A DNA stretch of 64,000 nucleotides from Oopsacas minuta (taxonomy: Eukaryota; Porifera; Hexactinellida; Lyssacinosida; Leucopsacidae): positions 868,001 to 932,000 of the forward strand of contig JAKMXF010000222.1 of the NCBI GenBank assembly GCA_024704765.1, given 5' to 3'. Position 1 is the first letter of the stretch, and each line of letters begins with the position of its first letter. Of the stretch, positions 34,713 through 45,500 are shown piece by piece. Both the position numbers and the translations under genes were made by a program. Below the pieces are notes generated by a model. It worked only from the letters and a program-made list of their open reading frames with translations, did not search any database and was not told where the DNA came from.

Positions 34713-35170
34713 ATCTAAACCAAAATCTTCGCAGAGACCTTTATGAGGGGACTTTTAACTTTCGAACACTCGATGCTGTAACTCTCTTAACGAACTTGCG
34801 TTTTATTAGTTGAATTTTGTTATTTTTACGGACAAGTACAGTATGAAGTTTTACCTTAATAACTTCAGCAGGGCCTATCCAAGGGTCTTTTGTATCTGTA
34901 CCAGGTTGCATCTTTTCTTTTCTACTATCTCAGATTAACACTAGATCCCAAATATTAAGTTACACAAGAAATCTCTTGTTTAACTTAGATTCAAAACATC
35001 TCTAAATTTCAGTTTGTGCTTTGTTATATTGTTAAGAGCTTTAGGAAATGAATATTCCTTAGCTTTTCGCAAAGATTTGCAATAATTTTCTATATTACTT
35101 TCTACTTCGATCGAAGTAGAATCATCCTTACCAGAAAGGACATTAATATCTTGAAAACAAACTTCTCCTA

Positions 35171-35416
35171 CATTGCCCGGCCAAAAATATTGGAACACCC
35201 TGCCACAATTAATACCTGAAACAAAGGGTATGCTACCATAGTTGTATAAGCTAAAGATGTTTCAAATAATGTTGAACATAAATATATCATAAAACGAATG
35301 ATAACAAGCTATTGTTCTACTTTCTGCAATATCCATAGAATCTTTAACATATTCTTATCTAATGCCACTTGTGCACAAGTTGTAAACAGTGTTCCAATAC
35401 TTTTGGCCAGGCAGTG
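35171..35416. mobile_element. Short MITE inserted in the integrase gene
   Basis: The left end CATTGCCCGGCCAAAAATAT, then TGGAACACCCTG, and the inverted right end CACTGCCTGGCCAAAAGTAT, then TGGAACACTG, match well. TA flanks are at 35169-35170 and 35417-35418. Length 246 bp. A longer relative is at 43738-44430. The end sequences suggest a Tc1-like non-autonomous family. Confidence 0.88.
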
Positions 35417-35953
35417 TAGATTTTCTGCCTCTATTGGCGTACGTTGTTTTCTAAGCCCATTCATTAATTCACAAGCTGAAAAACAGTGCTGGTCTCTTTC
35501 GAATGTTAATAGAAACACAACTTGCTCCAAATGATCATGCCAATTTTATCGTTTGATACTTAACATTTTCATTAGGTATCTTTTAATAGTTTTGTCAGAA
35601 GATTCGTCGAGTCAGTTTATTTGAGGGTGAATCGGAGCAGATAGTAAGATTTTACAGTTCCATGCACTTAGGAAAATTTGCATTACGCTGTTTATAAATT
35701 CCATTACATTATCTGAAATAGTTTCCAGAGGAGCACCTTATCGCTTATATATGGAAAATAACCATTTCGCAGTCTCTTCTGCAGTCTTGCATTTTAAGGC
35801 TCGAGCTTTTATATACTTGGTGAAATAATTTGTTACTGTGAGTATTAAACATAGCCAGAAGATGGAAATCTAGGTTTGCAGAGATCTATTCCTACTTTAA
35901 CCCATGGTTTCGGGAAAACTTTAATAGGAGTAAGTGGATCGTTAGGAGACTTA

Positions 35954-36488
35954 CCGTATTTCCCCGAATAAGCGCCGGTCTATTATAAGTGCCCGTTTAA
36001 ATAAACGCTAGGGATTGAAATTCATTGATCAGTAAAGGTATATGTATATGGTATATCACAAGTTTGAATGAATGAATAATGTTTACATTATGATTCTATC
36101 GATTAAAAAACTGAAAGTAGGCGTAATAAACGTGTTAGTGTGAACTGATTACGTGATGTGAAAAACATTCTGATTAGTATAAAGCTCGATTAATAGAGGT
36201 TGGATCATAAGTCTGAAAACCCGCACGAACTAGACTTTGAACAAGATGAACTAATCAAATTGTTATCCTAGTTGACGAAAATTTGTGTGAGGAGGTCCAG
36301 GATGATCCTTATAAATGCACTACATAGTTACGTAGCTTTTATATAGTACTAACTTCATCAATGTATTATTAGATACTACCTATTTAATTAGAGAAAACTA
36401 ATTTCTATCATCTTCCTCAAAATAAGGGACTGGAGTTTCATGTGCACGAAAAAAATAAGCGCCGGGGCGCTTATTCAGGGAAATACGG
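35954..36488. mobile_element. MITE inserted between integrase domains
   Basis: Both ends read CCGTATTTCCCYGAATAAGC inwards, followed by GCC. TA flanks are at 35952-35953 and 36489-36490. Length 535 bp. The element sits between the H2C2 domain and the catalytic core of the integrase. Similar CCGTATTTMCYCGAATAA ends are widespread in invertebrate genomes, but the superfamily is not certain. Confidence 0.88.
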
Positions 36489-37089
36489 TAAGTTTATACT
36501 TACATCGACAACAACGATCACACTTTTCTGTATACTCTTTGATGGTCGCTGTCACACTAGGCCAAAAGTAACGATCGCGCGCGAGATTATATGTATAACG
36601 GTAACACTGATGGCCACAATCATCGTGGTTTTCTTTTAGGACACTTTCAACTTTGGAATCTTGAATTAAAATAGATGGTTTGTCGATTTGATTCCAATAA
36701 TAAAAAATTAGCCGAAATAATTCTATAACGCTCAGCGTTTTTGTGTAGAGATCGTTGTTTATTTCGGAGATTCCACAGGGATAACACCAGCTAGCGAGAT
36801 AGTTATGAATATCTTAATAGTTTTCCGGTTACATCTAAACAAACAAAGAACAGGGTAACAGAAAGACACTGTTTGTTGATCGATGTTGATATATTTATAT
36901 CCAAAAGTAGGCGAACATGATTGTACTATATTTACAAAATATTGTCTTGACCGAACAAAGTGATATCTCTACCCGGAACAAATATGTTACAAAATGGAAG
37001 AACCCATAACAATACATTACACGATAAATTTAACCAGTAACAAATTTGAGAAATGAAGGAATAATGACAAATTTCTTAGGGCATAAAAA

Positions 37090-37705
37090 AGCTCCCATCT
37101 TTATTTAATATCTTGACACTACAACATCTTGCTAGTCAAATTTCTACATAAAATGTTCGAAATACTCCCCCTCTACATCTATGCATAGTTGTAGCTTTTA
37201 ACCCATTTCGAAAATGTTTTTTTATACTCGTCTCTGCCCATTGAAGTGAGATAGAGGTAAATCCCATTTCCTAACTCTTGTCGGATATAAAATAGCCGTC
37301 CTTCCAGATTTATTTTCAGTTCAGGAAATAGCCAGAAATCACAAGGTGATAGACTGGAGAATACGGAGGATGCTTCATCGTTTCAAACCCGATATCCTCA
37401 ATAACTTCCCTACGTATTTTGAATCATGGGGTCTGGCATTATTGTAGAGAAGTTTGATTCCTCGAGTTCCTATACGCGGACGTCGATTTGCTTTGTCCCT
37501 ACGCAGAGGTTCAGAATATTTAATCCAAATTTCGTCACCAGTTACGATGTCATATAATCTTCGAGAATCACAATTTCTATATTCTTTAAGCAAATTTTCG
37601 CGCATGGAACCCTCTTTTCCTTTTGCCCCTTTGTGAGGATTTTTGGAATCCATCGCACTGAAATCTTTCGATATTCGAGATAATTGTGTAGAATCGTATG
37701 AACCC
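37090..37705 (-). pseudogene. Mariner transposase remnant, C-terminal part
   Basis: The minus strand encodes RENLLKEYRNCDSRRLYDIV, TGDEIWIKYSEPLRRDKANR (first catalytic Asp), then GTRGIKLLYNNARPHDSKYV, where the second catalytic Asp has become Asn. Decayed PPYSP and final segments follow down to about 37120. The segment between the first and second catalytic blocks is missing, so there is an internal deletion. The reading continues upstream across the hAT at 37710-40428 into 40437-40600. This mariner is separate from the copies at 22150 and 30095. Confidence 0.8.
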
Positions 37706-37709
37706 CTCC

Positions 37710-40428
37710 CAGGGGAGGCGCTAGTGCTGCAGTCTATGGGGGGCGAATGAGGGTGCTGTGTTCTGGCGACGAACCCCATAATTGTAAAAATAAAATTACA
37801 AATTCAGTACTAATGTATCTAACTCTACTAACAAAATATAGTTAAATACTCGGTTTATTAACTTGTACTAGGGTCCTATAGTAGTATGCGATGTGGTATA
37901 TTTGCGAAACTGTTGATAATAGTCTCCCTGCCCAAGGGGTATAGCATCTGCGATTAACATTAAGGGCTCCGATATCAGACAATCGGTGTTACCCGTCGTT
38001 GAGCGAAGGAAGTTCTTTATCCTCTTTATCGCACTGAAGGACGGTTCTGCTTGTGCAGAGGTGACCGGAATAATGACAGAGATGTGCAAGACCTTGTTCA
38101 TCACGCTGAGGACGCATTTGTGGGGGTCAATAAAGTTGAGCATACCCATCAAGTCAGAGGGAAGACCGTCGCCTACATTCTCGAACGTAATAAGTAGTAG
38201 GTCTATCTCTGTCTGTCTACACGAAGTTGCGTTTCTTTACCACGCCAAAAAGTCTCACATCTACCATATCTGCTCAATTGAGAAACTATTCACTTTTGGG
38301 CGTCACTGCGGATATGCCGCCGCAGACAGTCTGATTCTCCTTCGATTGAAATCTCCTCTGCAACTCTGCGAAAGTCTTGTTATACATGGGCACAAACACC
38401 TCTCTGCGATAGTCTTCAGACGACTTCAACCCAGCAGGACGAGGATGAACTGCGCGAACGCGGCGCACATGGTCCTGAGGAAGATCCGCTGCCTGTACAA
38501 TATCCGCCGCCTGCTTATAGATATCCTCCCATACTTCGTCCGCCAATGGAATCTGAAGCCTCTCCAGCCATGACAGACTGTTTTAATGCTTGTAGAGCCT
38601 CCTCAAGAGTCTCGCTCTTTCCTTGGAGTTTTGCACTAGCATCGGCATAAATTTGAGTAGGATCTTGAATATACACAAGTGGACAACAAAGCTGGTATTG
38701 AGCTAGGTCATCATTCTCCGTGCAGTAGCACCGCGTTCTCCTGAAACTTTAATGAGGTCCTCTAGAACATCGATAACTACTGGAAGAGTGGCCGAGAGAG
38801 TCTCACAGGCATCATGGCGACACACCCAATGCGTATCTGAAAGAGGATATCTCGCGAGGTTGGGAATCAGGAAAGCGGGACCTCTGAGCTTGACGTACAG
38901 TTCGTGAACAATCGATGAGGAGAGGAAGTAGTGCAACGACTGCAGTAGTGTGAAGAGGTCTTCCGCCCTGGCTGTATCGTGCACAACATCGACGATGACT
39001 AAGTTCAATCAATGGGCAAACCAATGTACATTAATTGCTTCAGGGCAGAGCTCACGGATTCGCGCCTGGACTCCAGTGCATCGCCCACTCATCACAACTG
39101 CACCATCAAAGCACTGAGCGACACAGCCAAGAAGATCAATTTTACAATCACGAAGACTTGTTTGTACAGTTTCCCACAGACCAACAGCGGAGAGACTCCC
39201 ACAAGCTGCGAAAGCAAGAAAGGACTCTTTGATGACGTTTTTCCCGTGGATCCCAACCTCCTGTACAATGTATCTCAACATAAGTGATCTCTGCTCCTTG
39301 TGGCCAGTATCACGAGACTCATCAGCTATGATGGCGTAATAATTTCCATTCTTTTCAGCAGCTATCTGCTCCCTGATTAACTCGGCGGCAGCATGGATAA
39401 CATTGTCCTGGATGCTGTCGTGCATATATTTTGCGTTTTGTGGTCCCTCCTGCAACCTCCTAGCAACAATAGGGTCATGTCGAGTTACTAGATCTAGGAT
39501 CGTCAAGAAATTTCTCTTGTTGACGTGAGAGGCCTCCTCGTCAGATTCACGATGACCTCGGAGAGCCATAGCCTGCTTACAGCATAACGATACGACGTCC
39601 ACAACTGCCCCGAAGTAGTGACGGTTCTCCTTTTTTATGTTTTCATTCTGGTCACTCAGCATAGCTGTTACATTCCTCGTGTCCTCCAGTTTCCATTGCA
39701 CTCAGGCGCCACTACGTGCTTATGCGTCTCCGAACAGTTGTGCTCGGAAAACATCTCAACGGCCTTCTTCCAATTGCTGAACACCGTCGTACACCACTCT
39801 GATCTGACACTGCCCAGGCCAAAATGTCTACAAGCATAACAAAACGCAGAGTCACGTGTTTGAGAATACTCGAGCCACACCGAATCCTTAAACCATTCTT
39901 TCTAAAACCTGCGCTTGTCCGTGTCTACTGGGTACTTAAGTAGCTCCACTTGCCTGGGCCCCCTCTCTGACTGTCTTGGATATGTCATCGGATACACTAT
40001 TTGGGTCTACTATAGCAAACTGAACATAATTGATTGCATCTCTTGAGCCTGAAGCCACGCGAGGTCTATTGGAAAAGAAGCTGTGAGTGGGTTCCCGACG
40101 CTCAGACATGATTATTAGTGAGAGGAAGAAAAGAGCACTGACTAGTGAATAGTTAGCAAGGATGATTAATTTTATAATTGAATATAATATAATCTGAAAG
40201 TGTTACCCATGTATATAGTTTCATAAGTCTAATATTTAGAATACATACAATTTGTGACATTACGATACGTGACTTACAATTCATAACCTACTTACAATTC
40301 GTGACTTACAATTAGTGACATTACAATTCGTCAATCTGGTTTTGAGTGATTAGTTTCGGATTCCCGCCCCCATAGGGGGGGCAAAGCAAAAGCCTGAGGG
40401 GCGAGGGCCACCCCCGACACCGCCGCTG
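37710..40428 (-). mobile_element. GC-rich hAT (ZMYM1/DUF4371 type) inserted in a mariner
   Basis: The ends CAGGGGAGGCGCTAGTG and, inverted, CAGCGGCGGTGTCGGGG are imperfect hAT-type repeats. Flanking 8-mers ACCCCTCC (37702-37709) and ACACCTCT (40429-40436) match at six of eight. The mariner reading frame resumes across the insertion when one 8-mer is removed, which confirms the borders. The interior is visibly richer in G and C than its neighbours and encodes a broken TTF-finger transposase. Confidence 0.85.
37890..40109 (-). pseudogene. ZMYM1-like hAT transposase with several lesions
   Basis: Starts MSERREPTHSFFSNRPRVAS at 40109. A shift near 39970 leads to QVELLKYPVDTDKRRF, then a TAG before KEWFKDSVWLEYSQTRDSAF, which opens the TTF-type zinc finger (CYACRHFG, then WKKAVEMFSEHNCSETHK). 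After another shift the long segment 39701-39009 is DUF4371-like: YYAIIADESRDTGHKEQRSL (first catalytic Asp), CFDGAVVMSGRCTGVQARIR and INVHWFAH, ending in TGA where the family has Arg. The same frame runs on to 38703. The C-terminus includes SAQAEPSFSAIKRIKNFLRS (hAT dimerisation). The intact length would be about 740 residues. Only a few lesions are present, so inactivation is fairly recent. Base composition sets this gene apart from its neighbours. Confidence 0.88.
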
Positions 40429-40436
40429 ACACCTCT

Positions 40437-40600
40437 CGATGAGATGTCCAGGATTAGAGCAATCCCTCCAACACTCAAATGGGGGTCAATATCCAATAGT
40501 CCCAGAATTGAGGGGTAATAGCTGAAATTGGTCTTCCGGCCCGGGAGTCATCCTTAATGCTGCTTTGACTTGATATCGGTTTTGAAGCCATGAAATAGTT
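40437..40600 (-). pseudogene. Mariner transposase remnant, N-terminal part
   Basis: The minus strand starts MASKPISSQSSIKDD near 40588, then RAGRPISAITPQ and, with one shift, a block ending LDISSRGV, where the hAT interrupts. The frame resumes on the other side of the hAT as GVHTILHNYLEYRKISVRW. Compared with full mariners, about 60-80 residues between MASK and the RAGRP motif are deleted. Confidence 0.8.
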
Positions 40601-40632
40601 GACTCTCAAAATAGGTAAAATTGAAAGTAGGG

Positions 40633-43468
40633 CAGTGGCTGCGGAATTAATTATTTCTCAGGGGGGCTGAAATCGTAAAATGACAGGTAATGTTATTGAT
40701 GTGAAGGGCGTTGGATTCTCAAAAGTTTTTATATCAATAACAAGCACAACGAACAGTTCACTCTATTAAATATGAAGCTAAAATTATCTAATATGCAATG
40801 TTAAACACATGAAAATATATTAAATACTATGACCGAAATATTCTCTACGACTATTTCGTCAAATAAATTATTTAGCCACTCCTAATAGGTCTAGGGTATC
40901 AGTCAGGAGAAGATCGTTCAAACGTTTTTGCGTCATAGTAGATGGTACATATGACTTAAGGCGTTTGAAAGATGAAAATTATCTCTCTGCAGTGACGGAA
41001 GTCAGCGGAATTGTTAGATAGATACTTATCAAGCGATCCACTTCATAAAACAGTGTCTTGTTCAAACTGCAAGTGTTAAATACATACTGTATTTATTGAA
41101 GTCACTTAGTAAACTCCTTACTGATACTCTGTATTAGCAGTTTTGACAACATCTGGTAACAAAGCTAACTGTATAGCAAGCCTGTCCATGTTTAAATCTC
41201 CAATATACATCTCTCTGAAAGTGGAAGATGGCTCTATTTCAACTCCATTGCATGAACCTATAATAAGACCCTCTATTTCACGAAGGCTTGAAAAGGAAGG
41301 CTGATCAAACCTACGTTTGAGTTTACTAATCATCATATCAATGAATGTAAAGTACAAGTGGCGGAAAAATTCCTTTGGAGAAGAATAAAACTCTGAATCT
41401 TGGGATTCATTTTCAAATCTCTTTGGAGTTTTCCGTCGTCGTGGTAGTACAGGTTCTTGAGTGAGATGATCGCATCCTTGACCGTATTTTCATAGAACTT
41501 GTCAAATGTGGAATCAGAACGTTGCCTCTGCAAAATGTTGATACTACACTAACAGCTAATGAAACTTCTTGTGCATTGATATCCTATATTCCAGAGTTGA
41601 AGAAAGTTGCTCAGCAGCTCCAAACACAAGATAAGAGAGCTTAAGTCCAAAGTAAGTTGAAAATTTTTCCATCAAAGCAAGCAATCTTAAGCCTTGTTAG
41701 AAGATTCTTCACAGGAATCTTCACCAATTTGAGTTATCTCCTCGATAAAACATCGTAATTTTTAGTATCGAACTAATTGACCTAGAGCGCACTGTCCATC
41801 GTGTTGGGCAGAGAGGTTTCAACATGGGGGATTCTGGGCTTAACTTATCTCTTAAATGATGAAATAGGCTAAACGCTTTGGAGATGAACGAGTGAGAGTG
41901 ACTACCTCGTGTGAAAATCCAAGAGCATCCCTAATACAGGCGCAATATTTACCACAATCTTATAGGCAGAAATTCAGTGAGTGAGCTACACAATGAACGT
42001 AATGTGCATTATGTTGGAGGGTCTGGATCCTGTCTAGCAACACTGTTCAGACGCCCGGACATATTAGACGCTCCATCATAAGATTGTCCTCTACATTGTG
42101 TCAGCGGAAGGTTACTTCGAATAAGAGCGTCTCTTAGTGTGCTTGTCAAGAATACAGCATCTGTCTGTTCAACTGACGCGAAAGCAATCACATCCTCATA
42201 AATGAGATAATCAGTAGCAGCCCAGGGTAAAGAAATTGAAAAGTGTTCTACCCCACTGATATCTCGTTTCATCAGCAATTAATACAAACAATTCAGCGTT
42301 TTTAATTTTATGTAGTAGGCCAAGAAGAATCTGGTGAGGCATGATCTCTAGTAATTCATCTACAATATCATGAGATAAGTAACGCCCTTCACACATCCAA
42401 GAGTCAAGTCCTTGAACATCATCTGCACGACACTTAAGCAATTGTATGAAGTTGGCCTCTTCATCTTTATGACCTCTAAAGGCTAATCCTTAACGAGCTA
42501 AGTATCTCATCGATGACAATACTTTCATCAATATTTCTCTTCTGTATTTCTGGTCATTTGCAACTTGGGTCGAAAGTCCAACAGCGACAGATGGGTTGTT
42601 CAATGATCCCAGCTTCATTAGGGCTTCATTGTGTAGATGACACATTCATGCCCTCTAAATCACTCCTTCGCCTTCTTCCAGTTGTCAAAACCCACATACA
42701 GAAATGAATCCTTTCCCCGTTTGGTAAATGTTAACAGCCCTCTTGATGAAGCATTACAACAAAAGTAACAAAATACATTATTTCGTGGAATACAGAAGCT
42801 AAGTCAATTGTGGTCATCAAACCAGCTCATCTGGAATACTCGATATTGTTTACCCTGTCTGCGTTTCGTTCTCAGTATGTCATTCTTTGGGTGGTACGGT
42901 TCACATAAATTCTCATCACAGCACTCAGATGAACATCCCTCTGTTGACGTTCCCTCAAATACGTTATCGAGCAGCTGTATACTAGAATCACGGTTGATCA
43001 ATGTTTGATTATTGCTCTCAATGACATCTGAATCGAGGTCCAGGTTACCAATAGAAATGCTTGAAAAAGACTGTTCTTCCACACTACATTCGTATTCAGT
43101 GCGACATCTTTTACTAAAGAACTTTGTTATGCTACTTTAGTAAGATTCGTTCGCCATTTTGGTGATCTATTTCAATAAAAATAAACAAATTAGTAGGGTG
43201 ACATTTGCCTCCATTTACAATAACTATAAATTTAAAATTATACATTTGTTTGGTTTATAATTATACAAAGTACTTCTCTGTAAATTGGCAATTAAATTGG
43301 GACAGTTTTCAATGGCAATATACAGCATTTCGGAATTTGATGTGCAGATACGAAATTTGCTTTTATAAAGGAAAATATTTTATAAAACATGCCTGATATT
43401 TGGGAGGTCCCCCAAATTATATTCAGGGGGCCTACAGCCCACGTAGCCTCGTGGTTCCGCCGCTACTG
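40633..43468 (-). mobile_element. Second hAT (ZMYM1/DUF4371 type)
   Basis: The ends CAGTGGCTGCGGAATTA and, inverted, CAGTAGCGGCGGAACCA are paired. An exact 8-bp duplication AAGTAGGG lies at 40625-40632 and 43469-43476. Length 2836 bp. It lies about 200 bp from the GC-rich hAT and has normal AT-rich composition, so the two belong to different lineages. It probably also landed in the 5' part of the same mariner. Confidence 0.92.
40870..43157 (-). pseudogene. Decayed TTF-finger hAT transposase
   Basis: The ATG at 43157 is followed by a TAA at codon 7. An acidic N-terminal region follows (42804-43082). The TTF finger reads FQMSWFDDHN, a stop, LSFCIPRNNVFCYFCC and FDNWKKAKEWFRGHE. The DUF4371 region has LFVLIADETR and, after a shift, RDISGVEHFSISLPWAATDY, CRGQSYDGASNMSGR. 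Further pieces lie at 41118-41533. The C-terminal dimerisation block reads around 40880-41010 (PLTSVTAER, then decayed LKSY and TMTQKRLNDLLL relatives). Many frameshifts and stops show an old copy, although its target duplication is still exact. Confidence 0.85.
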
Positions 43469-43514
43469 AAGTAGGGGTACCTGTGATTCAAATATCAAAC
43501 TTGTATCATGTATG

Positions 43515-43700
43515 CTGATTAGCTAAGCAGTGGAAAGTAATATAGTATTTCTGTTATCAAAAAGGTTTACAATTACGTCATAATTTTGTCCTAGGTGTGA
43601 ATTTTCATCTAAGACTCAAATTTGTCCCGTAAGCCAAAAATCAGCACTGGAGGTCTTCCAGTTTCTTCAATAATTTCCTACAAACAAACATATATACGTT
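43515..43700 (-). repeat. Dispersed repeat family A, copy 2
   Basis: Inverse-strand relative of 28605-28860. CATCTAAGACTCAAATTTGT, CAGTTTCTTCAATAATT and AAAAGGTTTACAATTACGTC correspond to blocks of copy 1 in the same order. Confidence 0.65.
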
Positions 43701-43737
43701 CGAGAATGTAAACAAATTTATTAAAATTAATAGTATA

Positions 43738-44430
43738 CACTGCCTGAATAGAAGTATTGGAAAACCCTGCCACAATTGACACCTGGCAGAAAAGGCATAT
43801 TACCTCAGTTTATAGGCAAAATATGATTTCTAACAATTTTGAACATAAATATATCATAAACAACAAATGATAACAAGCTTTTGTTATCAATAACTTATTT
43901 AGGTATGTAAGGACCCTGTTCGAGGGCAATTCCCGGGACCCTGAAGCCAATTCAAAGCCATCACAGTTCGCCCACCTGTCCCCATTCCTCAATTTAGAAT
44001 GTTTGTGCATATTGTATTCAAATTTTACTTATGTAAAATTCAACCCCATAAGTACTACTACCCTAGCTGAAGGCCTATTCCGCCAAGTGGAAGCATGGCA
44101 GGACTTGTCCAAACCTCTGATTATTTAGTTGCACAAAATACATCATGAAGATACAGTAACGAAAGTTACTCTATAAGATCACTCTACGCGCTTTTTGGAC
44201 GCAAATTCATTAATATGGTCCGAGAAGTCAAATGTTTCTAGTATGAGTTTTATAATGATTTTAAAGTAGAATACAGTGTGTATAAATTAATGACGTTGAC
44301 TTGTGGGGTTAAATGTGGGGGCCCTGTTTTTACTGATTGTTATACTTTCTGCTATATGCATAGAATTTTTCAACGTATTTTACGATGTGCCACAAGTGGA
44401 CAGTGTTCCAACACTTTTGGCCAGGCTGTG
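43738..44430. mobile_element. Longer relative of the 35171 MITE
   Basis: The left end CACTGCCTGAATAGAAGTAT, then TGGAAAACCCTG, and the right end CAGTGTTCCAACACTTTTGG, then CCAGGCTGTG, match the 35171-35416 element. The shared interior includes GAACATAAATATATCATAAA and TGATAACAAGC. About 690 bp. The right TA duplication is not clear, so the right border is approximate. Confidence 0.75.
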
Positions 44431-45329
44431 GGGATTTATACTATTTCAGACATTTATTTGTGCGATAATGCACAGAAATCTGCAAGTAATCCCGAGATTT
44501 CATGTAAGAGAAAGGAATAATTCAGGGATCCCTCAAGGGTTGGCAAGTATGCATTATGTACTAGTATATATATTTGTATTTATCAGAATTCACCCGGTTA
44601 CATATACAGGGTCTGAACAACTTTTGATATTGGATAAATCAATAGTCTGCATATTTCAACGAATGAATAAAGAGAACATCTTCAAAAAATTGTGATAAAA
44701 TATCATGCGCGTATGCTGACATATCCACACTACGATCACAGAAAATTTCTTTAGGAACTTACCAATTTCACTCCAATGATGGACTTTATAATTTCTTCTC
44801 TGCCTAAGCCTTTTGGAGGTGGACTCGAGACCTGATTCATATATACTAAATAATGATTCAATTAAATTCCCAATACAAAGTACAAACATGGATAGAACTG
44901 GTCAGGGTTGAACGGCCGGTCGTGTCTGATTCATAGGTCAACCGACCGGAATATTTGATAGGCTTTAAAAAACAGAATCTCTAAATATGCCTTATGCAAG
45001 TGTAATGAGGACTCTTTTCGTTATTGACGTGATTTTTACCAGTAGGACTGATAAGATTTATGCCATTAGTGGTGAAAGCTCGGATCGCTTGGTAAGTCGT
45101 TGTGGGGGGCAGCTTAAAATAACTTCACGATGAGTTAGCATCTGGTCAGTCATGACTTCAGGACATTTGGCACATTGAGGGGAACCAATTTGTACCAGAA
45201 ATGGAACAAGCCAGATTTCTTATTACCCGATCTGATCCGTAGCAAGATAAATTTTCAGAAACAGTAAATCTAAAATATTTGTATTTTGTATATATTTCGC
45301 CATCATGATTGTACGAAAATTCCAAATTT
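44431..45329. other. Intergenic DNA
   Basis: No gene. A region near 44895-44960 (TGGTCAGGGTTGAACGG, AGGTCAACCGACCGG) resembles the inverted repeat at 51777-51842 and may be another copy of a short element. Confidence 0.4.
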
Positions 45330-45500
45330 CTCTGTCGACATTCTGTGATAATTGTATAATATTTAAGTCATGAAGGGCTGAGTATGCCCCGTCGTGTAGT
45401 AAGCTAATGCACTAAGAAATTAACCATTGAATTCTTGAGTTAACCTGAGGTACTAAGCTGTCCCACGCAGCGACTTAGTAAGAGATTCTGTGCTGTCCAT
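45330..45500 (+). repeat. Dispersed repeat family B, copy 2
   Basis: GTTAACCTGAGGTACTAAGC, TGTCCCACGCAGCGACTTAG and flanks resemble 29160-29215. The hairpin potential is conserved. Confidence 0.55.

Larger units (their letters stand above)
34740..36860 (-). pseudogene. Gypsy-like integrase of the Ginger element, interrupted twice
   Basis: From high to low coordinates the minus strand encodes an H2C2 zinc-binding domain near 36640-36490 (KENHDDCGHQCYRYTYNLAR, RYFWPSV, YTEKCDRC). It then continues below the insertion 35954-36488 with the catalytic core: VGIDLCKP, LTVTNYFTKYIKARAL, ISDNVMEFINSV and HPQIN with E in LDESSDKTIKRYL, the D-D-E set. The C-terminal part LEQVVFLLTFERDQHC and ACELMNGLRKQRTPIEAENL is split from NVGEVCFQDINVL by the insertion 35171-35416. 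A tail with KDPWIGPAEVIKV resembles a GPY/F domain. Several stops and frameshifts exist besides the two insertions. LDE in place of the gypsy QTER motif is typical of Ginger2-like integrases. Confidence 0.82.
32062..37069 (-). mobile_element. Ginger2/TDD-like integrase transposon with nested insertions
   Basis: Inverted ends of about 105 bp start TGTCAT on both sides. Both contain GGTTAAATTTATC, GTATTGTTATG and GTTCTTCCATTTTG in order. A 4-bp AATT flanks the element at 32058-32061 and 37070-37073. TGT starts and 4-5 bp duplications fit Ginger elements. The minus strand encodes a gypsy-like integrase and a second protein. Three later insertions lie inside: 32459-33769, 35171-35416 and 35954-36488. 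Without them the element would be about 2.9 kb. Ginger elements are cut-and-paste transposons related to LTR-retroelement integrases. Confidence 0.82.

Noticed and set aside
34740-36860. LTR retrotransposon or endogenous retrovirus because of the gypsy-like integrase
   Set aside because: There is no reverse transcriptase, protease or gag region. The ends are inverted rather than direct, and the flanks are AATT.
37986-38573. 195-codon plus-strand frame
   Set aside because: It lies opposite the C-terminal coding region of the GC-rich hAT, which has the SAEPSFSAIKRIK-type motif on the minus strand.
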